A stretch of DNA of 21,274 nt from CAKSQF01 sp963628435 (GTDB lineage Bacteria > Bacillota > Clostridia > Oscillospirales > CAG-272): assembly GCA_963628435.1 (NCBI GenBank), contig CAVGEY010000024.1, positions 1 to 21,274 of the forward strand, written 5' to 3'. The position numbers and the translations under genes are program-made. Position 1 is the first letter of the stretch, and every line of letters begins with the position of its first letter. The notes beneath the pieces were generated by a model. The model was given only the letters and a program-made list of their open reading frames with translations. It ran no database searches and was not told the DNA's origin. Below, piece by piece: positions 7,363 through 14,494 of this stretch.

Positions 7363-8349
7363 ATGTCAAAAGAGAAACGGTACATGCTGCCGCTTTCGGC
7401 AATGATTCCCGACGGGGAAGCGCGTGTTATGCCCGACCGATCGGTGTATCTCTACGGCAGTCTTGATAAGAGCGGCGATCGCTGGTGCAGCGGAAATTAT
7501 GCGGTCGCATTCAGCAAAGATTTGAAAAGCTGGACTTGCGGCGGCAGCAGTTTCTCATTGGATGATGTGCCGTGGGCGGGGAAGACCGATGTGCGTGCCA
7601 TGTATAAAGATGTAAAGACATGGGAGGACATTCCGCAAAATGTCCGGATGTTTCTGCCGAAAATAACAAAGCTGATTCCGCTTAAACTGCTGGTAAATCA
7701 AATTATAAAGCAGACAGAAAAAAACAATCGGCAAAATCTCGCTCTTTTTGCCCCGGACTGCATTTACAAAGACGGAAAATATTATTTGTATTTTTGCATG
7801 TCCGATGAGACGGAGGGTGTTGCCGTTGCCGACAGCCCGACAGGCCCGTTTACCGGAGCCGTTCGTCTGCCCGTTACGGGAATAGATCCCGCGGTATTTA
7901 TCGATGACGACGGCACAGCCTATTACTACTGGGGGCAATTCGCATCTCACGGGGCGAAGCTTTCGCGGGATATGATGCATATAGAGCAGGATACCGTTGT
8001 TGACCGACTGCTTACCGAAAAGGAGCATCACTTTCATGAGGGAAGTTCTCTGCGCAAGCGCGGCGGCATCTACTACTATGTATTTGCCGACATTTCCCGC
8101 GGAAAACCCACCTGTCTCGGATACGCCACGGCAGAACATCCTCTCGGCCCGTTCACCTATCGCGGCGTTATCGTAGATAACAGCAGGCTGAATCCGAAGA
8201 GTTGGAACAATCACGGCAGTATTGAGGAGATAGGCGGCCGATGGTATGTCTTTTTCCATGTAAGTACCGAAGGAAAGTATAAACGCAAGGCATGCATGGC
8301 GCCTATTGAGTTCGATGAAAACGGGCTTATAAAAGAGGTTCTCCTCTGA
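7363..8349 (+). CDS. Glycoside hydrolase family 43-like protein (arabinosidase/xylosidase type)
   Basis: A 328-residue predicted cytoplasmic hydrolase with the five-bladed propeller pattern of GH43: IPDGEARVMPDRSVYLYGSL at the N-terminus (candidate base D17), LFAPDCIYKDGKYYLYF (128-144), GIDPAVFIDDDGTAYYYWG (173-191, candidate pKa-setting D175), and HEGSSLRKRGGIYYYVFA (225-242, candidate acid E226). An insertion at about 75-125, basic and helical, separates the first two blades. No signal peptide is present. The start at 7363 follows AAGGTG by 6 nt; in-frame codons further up lie inside the symporter gene. It would remove arabinose or xylose side units from imported glycosides. GH43 members range over arabinofuranosidase, xylosidase and galactosidase, so the substrate is uncertain. 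Confidence 0.88.
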   Translation: MSKEKRYMLPLSAMIPDGEARVMPDRSVYLYGSLDKSGDRWCSGNYAVAFSKDLKSWTCGGSSFSLDDVPWAGKTDVRAMYKDVKTWEDIPQNVRMFLPKITKLIPLKLLVNQIIKQTEKNNRQNLALFAPDCIYKDGKYYLYFCMSDETEGVAVADSPTGPFTGAVRLPVTGIDPAVFIDDDGTAYYYWGQFASHGAKLSRDMMHIEQDTVVDRLLTEKEHHFHEGSSLRKRGGIYYYVFADISRGKPTCLGYATAEHPLGPFTYRGVIVDNSRLNPKSWNNHGSIEEIGGRWYVFFHVSTEGKYKRKACMAPIEFDENGLIKEVLL

Positions 8350-8421
8350 GCCGCGTCAATGCGGCACCGCAAAAGCCGTCTGCGGCGTGATGCGGAAAAT
8401 CCGAAGAAAGGGATCGAAAAA

Positions 8422-10983
8422 ATGAAAGCAATTCGGCTTAAAACAGAGCATCTCATAAACCCCGTAGGTGTGGATTTTACCGCGCCCCGCCTTTTCTGGA
8501 ATTGTGAGGGCGGCATAAGGCAGACGGCATACGAAATCATTGCCGAAAGCGATGCGGGAAAAACTCTCTGGAAGAGCGGAAAAACCATGTCGGGCGCAAT
8601 GCGCGCCGTCTGGGGCGGAGAAAAAGTCCCGCCCGAAACAAAAGCAGAATGGAAAGTGCGTCTATGGGACGAAAATGATGTCTGCGGCGAGTGGAGCGCG
8701 GCATCATTCGAAAGCGGAATCGGCGAGTGGACGGCGAAGTGGATAACCGGAAACTACAAGGTCAACAAAAAAGTCCGCTATCCTGTCGACTGTTTCCGCA
8801 AAGAGTTTACGGTGTCCGACCTGAAAAAGGCGCGGCTCTATATCACAGCCTGCGGCTTGTATGAGGCGAAAATCAACGGTGAGAGAGTCGGGAATTTCGT
8901 TCTCGCGCCCGGAATCACCGATTACCGGAAGAGGGTGCAGTATCAGACCTACGATCTGACCGATATGCTGAAAATCGGCAAAAACGTCATTACCGTACAG
9001 CTTGCCGACGGCTGGTACCGCGGCTCGTGCGGCGCGTGGGGGCTCAAAAATCAGTACGGCACCGAAACAAAACTGCTGGCAGAGCTGAAAATCACCCGTG
9101 AGAACGGGGAGGTGCAGACGGTCTGCACCGATGAAAGCTGGGAATGGTCGAATGACGGCCCCGTCCGTTTTGCCGACAACAAAGACGGCGAGATTGTCGA
9201 TGCCGCCGCCGCACCGACATACGGCGGAAGGGCGAAAATCACAAAACATCCGGTAACTCCGACCGTCTCCGACAATGTCCCCCTGACCGAGCATGAGCGG
9301 CTGACGGCGAAAATCATCAGGGCCCCGTCGGGCGCAAGCATACTCGATTTCGGGCAGAACATCGCGGGATATGTAGAATTTAAGGTAAACGCGCAAAAGG
9401 GAAGCAGAATAAAACTCCGTTTCGGCGAGATGCTTGACGAAAACGGAGAGTTCACACAGAAAAATATCCAATGCAGCGGCAAAAAGATAACAACGCCCCT
9501 GCAGCAGGTGATCTATACCTGTAAGGAAGGTCTTAACGAGTACAAAACCGAATTTGCCATATTCGGATTTCAATATGTTTCGGTGGAAACCGATCTTCCG
9601 ATTACGGCGGAGAATTTCACCGCCGTCCCGGTCTGTTCGGATATGGAGCGTACCGGTTTTTTCGAAAGTTCGAACCGACTGCTCGATAAATTTGTCGAAA
9701 ACACGGTCTGGAGCGCGAAAAACAATCATGCCGATCTGCCCACCGACTGCCCTACGAGAGAGCGGCACGGCTGGACGGGAGACGCGCAGATTTTCTGTTC
9801 CACCGCCGCATTTCTGTTCGACTATGAGCCGATGGCGGAAAAGTTCCTGAACGATGTCTACGACTGGCAGAGGAAAAACGGAAAACTGCCGCAGATTGCA
9901 CCTGCCGGCGGCGTAGATTTCTACATGGGTGTCATGAACGGCAGTGTGGGCTGGGCCGACGCCGGCGTAATCATGCCCTACGTTCTTTGGAAACGCTACG
10001 GCGATCTGTCGGTTATATCAAGGCGATATGAGGGCATGAAACGCTACGCCGGGTTTATGATGGGCCGCTGCGGAAAGTGGGGCGGACCGTTCGCGAAGGC
10101 GGTTCACATTCCGAAAAAAGACAAAAAATATCTGGTCAACCGCGGACAGAGCTACGGAGAATGGGCGGAACCGCAGGATTTCTGTGTGATGCAGTGGCAG
10201 GATTTTGCCGCGCCGCATCCCGAGGTGTCCACGGCATACACCGCATACATCATGGAACTTATGATTGAGATTGCCGGGGCTCTGGGGCATAACGAAGATA
10301 TTTCGCTCTATAAGAAATACCGTGACGGCTGCCGAAAGACCTATCAGGCCATGATGAAAACCGAAGAATTCACGCTTGATACCGACAGACAGGCAAGGCT
10401 GGTACGGCCGCTCGCGTTCGGACTGCTTGATGAGGAGCAGACGGCTTATGCGAAAGGTCGGCTTATAGAGGCGCTTGACCACTACAAATGGCGGCTCGGC
10501 ACCGGATTTCTGTCGACACCGCTGATTCTCGGCGTGCTTGCCGACATCGACCCCGAGGCGGCATACCGTCTGCTCGAAAACGAGGAAATACCCGGCTGGC
10601 TGAGTATGCCGAAAAACGGCGCAACCACCATCTGGGAATCATGGGAGGGCGACAAAGCCAAAGGCGGCGGCGTGGCGTCGCTCGACCACTATTCCAAAGG
10701 TGCCGTTGTGGCATGGCTGTTCGGGAGTATGTGCGGCATTCGGATTGACGGAGAAAACCGGTTTGTCATCGCCCCGACGGTCGGCGGACATTTCGGCTAT
10801 GCCAAGGCCGCGTACAACAGCGTTTACGGCAATATCGAAAGCGGCTGGGAGAAAACAGACGACACCGTAAAATATACGGTTACAGTCCCCGCAAACTGCA
10901 CCGCCGAAATCCGTCTTCCCGACGGACGGGTGTTTGAGCAGAGCGCGGGTACGAAAATTTATGAACAGAAGGTGAAAAAATGA
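8422..10983 (+). CDS. Alpha-L-rhamnosidase, glycoside hydrolase family 78
   Basis: An 853-residue inverting hydrolase that releases terminal alpha-L-rhamnose. The order is: N-terminal beta domain beginning MKAIRLKTEHLINPVGVDFTAPRLFW, further beta-sandwich domains (about 100-410), an (alpha/alpha)6 catalytic domain with DCPTRERHGWTGDAQIF (442-458) and TTIWESWEGDKAKGGG then SLDHYSKGAVVAWLFGSMCGI (735-770), and a C-terminal beta domain. D442, E447, D454 and E739 fall where GH78 enzymes carry their acidic active-site residues (D567, E572, D579 and E841 in Bacillus RhaB). I choose ATG 8422, which follows AAGGGA by 8 nt, rather than ATG 8359, which has no ribosome site and adds a basic stretch not seen in the family. 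No signal peptide is present. The stop overlaps the next gene (ATGA). Confidence 0.93.
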   Translation: MKAIRLKTEHLINPVGVDFTAPRLFWNCEGGIRQTAYEIIAESDAGKTLWKSGKTMSGAMRAVWGGEKVPPETKAEWKVRLWDENDVCGEWSAASFESGIGEWTAKWITGNYKVNKKVRYPVDCFRKEFTVSDLKKARLYITACGLYEAKINGERVGNFVLAPGITDYRKRVQYQTYDLTDMLKIGKNVITVQLADGWYRGSCGAWGLKNQYGTETKLLAELKITRENGEVQTVCTDESWEWSNDGPVRFADNKDGEIVDAAAAPTYGGRAKITKHPVTPTVSDNVPLTEHERLTAKIIRAPSGASILDFGQNIAGYVEFKVNAQKGSRIKLRFGEMLDENGEFTQKNIQCSGKKITTPLQQVIYTCKEGLNEYKTEFAIFGFQYVSVETDLPITAENFTAVPVCSDMERTGFFESSNRLLDKFVENTVWSAKNNHADLPTDCPTRERHGWTGDAQIFCSTAAFLFDYEPMAEKFLNDVYDWQRKNGKLPQIAPAGGVDFYMGVMNGSVGWADAGVIMPYVLWKRYGDLSVISRRYEGMKRYAGFMMGRCGKWGGPFAKAVHIPKKDKKYLVNRGQSYGEWAEPQDFCVMQWQDFAAPHPEVSTAYTAYIMELMIEIAGALGHNEDISLYKKYRDGCRKTYQAMMKTEEFTLDTDRQARLVRPLAFGLLDEEQTAYAKGRLIEALDHYKWRLGTGFLSTPLILGVLADIDPEAAYRLLENEEIPGWLSMPKNGATTIWESWEGDKAKGGGVASLDHYSKGAVVAWLFGSMCGIRIDGENRFVIAPTVGGHFGYAKAAYNSVYGNIESGWEKTDDTVKYTVTVPANCTAEIRLPDGRVFEQSAGTKIYEQKVKK

Positions 10984-11840
10984 AAGGTTCGGAAAAATCT
11001 TATTCAACGAAAAAAAGTCTTGCGGCACTTGTCGGCGTTTTTGCCGTTCTGATGACGCTGTTTGCATTTTTCGATCTTGACATATCGGTTGCGCTTGTGA
11101 ATACCGACAGCTTTTTGGCGCGTTTTGCCGAATGTGCAAGCGAAATCCCGATTGATTTTCTCATGATGATGTCGTTTGCGCTGCTTTTTGCGGGACGCTC
11201 GAAAAAGAAAAGTTTTTGGAGCGTTCTCGGCGCGGTCATCTGCTTTATCGGCGTGTTCGAATACGGATTCTTCATCTTTTTCTTCTCGGTAAAATACGCG
11301 AGCACCAAACTCGCGCTCATTCTGGGCGGAACGCTCGGGGTGGCAATGGGTATCGGCGCGCTTATCGCCGCCGGGAAAATTCTTCCGGCGCACAGAGATG
11401 CGCTCATTCGCGCGGCGCTCATTATCGTTATCGCCATGCTGCTGCAGGAACTTACGGTAAATATAATCAAGATTTTCTGGGATCGCCCCCGTATGCGCGA
11501 TCTCACGGCAGACTATTCCGATTTCAGAGCGTGGTATATGCCGCACTCATCGGCAATCGGCGGTGATTCGTTCCCGTCGGGACACACATCAAAGGCGGCG
11601 GGCGCATGTTTTTATATGCTGCTTTGCGATGTTTTCGAAAAGCTCAAAGGTAAGCGCGGATATTTTCTCGCCGCGGGACTTTTGTGGACCGTCATAATCG
11701 GCGCGGGACGCGTTGTCGCGGCGGCGCATTTCGCGTCGGACGTAACGGCGGGGGCGTTCTTCATGCTCCTCTCGTTTGTCATCGCGATGGCGTTCACCGA
11801 TTCGGTTCTTATTAAAAAGAAAGCGGAAAGAACAAGATGA
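10980..11840 (+). CDS. PAP2-superfamily membrane phosphatase
   Basis: A 286-residue integral membrane protein with about six hydrophobic helices and the three PAP2 phosphatase motifs: K164...R169-P170 (KIFWDRP), P199-S-G-H202 (SFPSGHTS), and R244...H250...D254 (GRVVAAAHFASD). These line up to form the histidine-based phosphatase site, so it should be an active phosphatidic-acid, polyprenyl-pyrophosphate or sugar-phosphate phosphatase at the membrane. It starts inside the stop codon of the rhamnosidase gene and ends inside the start codon of the GH3 gene, so it is translationally coupled to both. Its presence within a glycosidase operon is unusual and its substrate is unknown. The third motif has G in place of the common S before R. 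Confidence 0.9.
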   Translation: MKGSEKSYSTKKSLAALVGVFAVLMTLFAFFDLDISVALVNTDSFLARFAECASEIPIDFLMMMSFALLFAGRSKKKSFWSVLGAVICFIGVFEYGFFIFFFSVKYASTKLALILGGTLGVAMGIGALIAAGKILPAHRDALIRAALIIVIAMLLQELTVNIIKIFWDRPRMRDLTADYSDFRAWYMPHSSAIGGDSFPSGHTSKAAGACFYMLLCDVFEKLKGKRGYFLAAGLLWTVIIGAGRVVAAAHFASDVTAGAFFMLLSFVIAMAFTDSVLIKKKAERTR

Positions 11841-14170
11841 ACGAAAACGGCATAGATAAGATTGTCGCCTCCATGACGCTTGAAGAGAAAATCGCCTTCT
11901 GCGAGGGAGAGTCTTTCTGGGAAACAAGGGCGTACGAAAAGTACGGCATTCGGCCGATGTTTGTCTGCGACGGGCCGAACGGTCTGCGCAAACAGGAAAA
12001 CGCGACCGATATGCTGGGTGTCAATGCCTCCCGTCCCGCGACATCTTTTCCGTCGGGCGTTACCACCGCCGACAGCTGGGACGAGGAGCTTATCTTCAGA
12101 GTGGGGAAAGCCATCGGAGAAGAAGCGAAAAATCAGAAAGTCGGTATCGTTCTCGGCCCCGGAGTGAATCTCAAACGAAATCCGCTCTGCGGACGGAATT
12201 TCGAGTATCTCTCCGAAGATCCCTATCTTGCGGGAAAAATGGCGGCGGGATTTATCCGCGGCGTTGAGGGGCAGGGTGTCGGCACATGCCTTAAACATTT
12301 TGCCGCAAATTCGCAGGAAAAGTGCCGATTCACATCCGATTCGGTGTTGGACGAAAGAACATTGAGGGAGATGTATCTTACGGGCTTTGAAATCGCGGTA
12401 AAGGAGGGAAAACCCTCTGCCGTCATGTGCTCATACCCGAAAATCAACGGCATCCACGCGAGCGACAACAAGAAACTGCTCACCGATATTCTCCGCACCG
12501 AATGGGGATTTGACGGCATGGTCGTCACCGACTGGGGAGCGATGAACGACCGCGTCGAGGGATTTCGCGCCGGCTGTGATCTGAATATGCCGGGCGGCAG
12601 CGACTATATGTTCGGCGAGTGCGCCGAGGCGGTAAAATCGGGCAGACTCTCCGAGGACGATATTGACGGCAGTGTCCGCAGGATTCTGAAACAGGTATTT
12701 CGCGCGGCGGATACGCTTAAAACGCCGTCTGAATGTGATTACGATGCCCATCATGAGATCGCACGCACCGCCGCCGAGCAGGGCGCCGTGCTGCTGAAAA
12801 ACGATGACGGCGTTCTGCCGCTGAGTGAAAACACGAAAATCGCGGTTATCGGCTCAATGGCGGAGAATATGCGCTATCAGGGCGCGGGCAGCAGTCATGT
12901 CAACGCGGCAAAGCTCTCACAGCCGATTGATTTTTTGACCGGCTCATACGCGCGCGGCTGTGACGAACACGGCGATACCACCGATGAGCTTATCCGCGAA
13001 GCGGAAGAAATCGCGGGAGCCGCCGATGTTGCCGTGGTGTTCGCGGGACTGCCCGGCAGATACGAGTCGGAGGGATTCGACCGCGACGATATGAAGATGC
13101 CGCAGGGGCAGGTCCGCATGATCGAGGCGGTATCAAAAGCAAATCCCAACACCGTAGTTGTGCTTATGTGCGGATGCGCGGTCGAATGTTCGTGGGCAGA
13201 CGGCGTCAAGGCAATTCTGTATATGGGGCTCTGCGGAGAGGCAGGCGGCGAGGCGGCGGCAAATCTGCTTTACGGCAGAGTCAACCCGTCGGGAAAACTT
13301 GCCGAAAGCTGGCCGTACCGATATGAGGATGTTCCGTCATCCGAAACATATTGCAGACAGCCCGATGCCCTTTATACCGAGGGAATCTATGTCGGCTACC
13401 GCTATTACGACAAGGCGAAAGTCCCCGTACGCTGGCCGTTCGGCTACGGCCTCAGCTATACCGAATTTGCCTATTCGGATCTGAAGACCGACGGCGGGCA
13501 GGTGTCGGTCAGCGTAAAAAATATCGGAAAACGCGTCGGCGCCGAGGTGGTACAGCTGTATATATCGGCTCCGCAGGACTCTGTTCACCGCCCGATTCGT
13601 GAGCTGAAAGGCTTCAAAAAGCTGCTTTTGAGTCCGGGCGAGGCTCAAACCGTAACATTTACGCTCACAGACCGCAGTTTTGCCGTCCGGCAGGACGGAT
13701 GGAAAATCCCCGCAGGACGTTATACCGCAGAGGTCGGAGGTCTTTCCGCGTTTATCGAAAAGAGCGGCGAGGCTCTGCCCGTGCCGATATGGCAGAAGAG
13801 TTCGTGGTATCAAACCTGTAAGGGCAAGCCGGGTCAAAAAGATTTTGAGGCGATGCTCGGACACGTTTATACGCCGCCCGTTCTGAAAAAAGGCTCGTTT
13901 ACAATGGACAATACCGTCATCGAAATGAAAGATTACAGCCTTGTTATGAAAATTATGTTCAGGGCGGTCGAGTCGACTGTCGCCAAAGGATTCGGCGGCA
14001 AAAAAGACTACGAAAATCCCGATTTCCGTATGCTGATGAACTCATCGGCGGGATCGCCGCTGCGTTCAATGCAGATTTCGGGCGGCATGAAGGGCGGCGT
14101 TCTGCCCGGAATGCTTCTCATGGCAAACGGACATTTCTTCAAGGGAATAGTCAGAATGATAAAAGGATGA
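11837..14170 (+). CDS. Beta-glycosidase, glycoside hydrolase family 3 (beta-glucosidase type)
   Basis: A 777-residue retaining exo-glycosidase. The TIM-barrel domain carries CDGPNGLRK, KHFAANSQEK and GFDGMVVTDWGAMNDRVEGF, with nucleophile D232. The alpha/beta sandwich domain carries YESEGFDRDDMKMPQGQ (409-425), where E412 is the likely acid/base. A fibronectin-III-like domain follows (about 545-645, ending near REL-KGFKKLLLSPGEAQTVTF). The last 130 residues are an extension often seen in Clostridial GH3 proteins, ending in a hydrophobic-basic stretch. No signal peptide is visible, so it probably acts in the cytoplasm on imported glucosides. The start overlaps the PAP2 stop (ATGA). It is the last gene of the operon and is followed by a strong terminator. 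Confidence 0.94.
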   Translation: MNENGIDKIVASMTLEEKIAFCEGESFWETRAYEKYGIRPMFVCDGPNGLRKQENATDMLGVNASRPATSFPSGVTTADSWDEELIFRVGKAIGEEAKNQKVGIVLGPGVNLKRNPLCGRNFEYLSEDPYLAGKMAAGFIRGVEGQGVGTCLKHFAANSQEKCRFTSDSVLDERTLREMYLTGFEIAVKEGKPSAVMCSYPKINGIHASDNKKLLTDILRTEWGFDGMVVTDWGAMNDRVEGFRAGCDLNMPGGSDYMFGECAEAVKSGRLSEDDIDGSVRRILKQVFRAADTLKTPSECDYDAHHEIARTAAEQGAVLLKNDDGVLPLSENTKIAVIGSMAENMRYQGAGSSHVNAAKLSQPIDFLTGSYARGCDEHGDTTDELIREAEEIAGAADVAVVFAGLPGRYESEGFDRDDMKMPQGQVRMIEAVSKANPNTVVVLMCGCAVECSWADGVKAILYMGLCGEAGGEAAANLLYGRVNPSGKLAESWPYRYEDVPSSETYCRQPDALYTEGIYVGYRYYDKAKVPVRWPFGYGLSYTEFAYSDLKTDGGQVSVSVKNIGKRVGAEVVQLYISAPQDSVHRPIRELKGFKKLLLSPGEAQTVTFTLTDRSFAVRQDGWKIPAGRYTAEVGGLSAFIEKSGEALPVPIWQKSSWYQTCKGKPGQKDFEAMLGHVYTPPVLKKGSFTMDNTVIEMKDYSLVMKIMFRAVESTVAKGFGGKKDYENPDFRMLMNSSAGSPLRSMQISGGMKGGVLPGMLLMANGHFFKGIVRMIKG

Positions 14171-14199
14171 CCGCAGACAAACAGCCATCCGCAAAAAAA

Positions 14200-14238
14200 C
14201 AAGGACACTCGCCGAGCGTCCTTGTTTTTGTTTTTTTT
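14200..14238 (+). terminator. Intrinsic terminator of the symporter-glycosidase operon
   Basis: CAAGGAC-A-CTC (14200 on) pairs with GAG-C-GTCCTTG (to 14224), interrupted by one mismatch, with a 3-nt loop, followed by TTTTTGTTTTTTTT. A run of seven A precedes the stem, so some activity in the other direction is possible and would back up termination of the leftward tracrRNA. Confidence 0.9.
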
Positions 14239-14267
14239 GATATTTTTTGCATTATGACGAAAATTGC

Positions 14268-14296
14268 TTGAAAATCGGGCATACCGACGGTATAAT
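14268..14296 (+). promoter_or_regulatory. Promoter of the cas9-cas1-cas2-csn2 operon
   Basis: TTGAAA (14268-14273), 17 nt, TATAAT (14291-14296). A second TATAAT lies at 14300-14305. Transcription from about 14303 gives an mRNA leader of roughly 188 nt, which contains the complement of the whole tracrRNA. Confidence 0.8.
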
Positions 14297-14333
14297 ATAT
14301 ATAATATGAAAGGTGCGGCGGTGTTTTCCCGAC

Positions 14334-14361
14334 AAAAAAATACCGTCCGTGAAGGACGGTA
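14334..14361 (-). terminator. tracrRNA terminator
   Basis: On the minus strand TACCGTCC, loop TTCAC, GGACGGTA form a perfect 8-bp stem followed by seven T. It defines the tracrRNA 3' end near 14334. Confidence 0.93.
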
Positions 14362-14457
14362 TTCGGCACACACTGTGCGGTCGGCAAATCCGACGATTTG
14401 AGTTTACTTTTATTTGAACTCGTAGTGTAAGTTTATAGGGGACTATAACCTTACACC
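14334..14457 (-). ncRNA. tracrRNA, antisense to the cas9 mRNA leader
   Basis: The leftward RNA carries an anti-repeat matching the CRISPR repeat: 22 of 23 positions pair over 14422-14444, then a bulge (GAGU on the tracr side, GA on the crRNA side), then a lower stem UCAAAU (14412-14417) pairing with the repeat start GUUUGA. This is the usual lower stem, bulge and upper stem of type II guides. Downstream come a small nexus-like segment (AAGUAAACU, about 14401-14408), a hairpin GUCGG-AUUUG-CCGAC (14380-14394), a hairpin GCACA-GUG-UGUGC (14366-14378) and the terminator hairpin. The length is about 120 nt. It pairs pre-crRNA for RNase III cleavage and anchors the guide in Cas9. The 5' arm GTGTAAGGTTATAG (14443-14456) can fold onto the anti-repeat itself. 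Confidence 0.92.
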
Positions 14458-14460
14458 TAT

Positions 14461-14489
14461 ATTATAGCCAGAAAAGGAGAAAATGTCAA
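14461..14489 (-). promoter_or_regulatory. tracrRNA promoter overlapping the cas9 ribosome-binding region
   Basis: On the minus strand a perfect TTGACA (14484-14489), 17-nt spacer and perfect TATAAT (14461-14466) form a full sigma-A consensus. The -35 lies between the cas9 ribosome site and its ATG. The start would be near 14454-14456, at the base of the self-complementary 5' hairpin. Confidence 0.9.
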
Positions 14490-14494
14490 GATGA
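14474..14494 (+). promoter_or_regulatory. cas9 translation start region with a three-codon mini-cistron
   Basis: AAGGAG (14474-14479) lies 11 nt before the cas9 ATG, which is long, and 3 nt before an out-of-frame ATG (14483). That ATG reads three codons (M-S-R) to a TGA at 14492-14494 overlapping the cas9 start as ATGA. The cas9 ATG at 14491 is still the right start because the RuvC-I segment follows directly. Confidence 0.5.

Noticed and set aside
8359..8421. Upstream in-frame ATG for the rhamnosidase gene
   Set aside because: There is no ribosome site before it and the added basic residues do not fit the family; ATG 8422 has a good site and the family N-terminus.
14306..14402. Open frame of about 31 codons on the plus strand starting just after the cas9 promoter
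   Set aside because: It has no ribosome site, would begin within a few bases of the transcript start, and lies entirely opposite the tracrRNA, whose hairpins explain the sequence.
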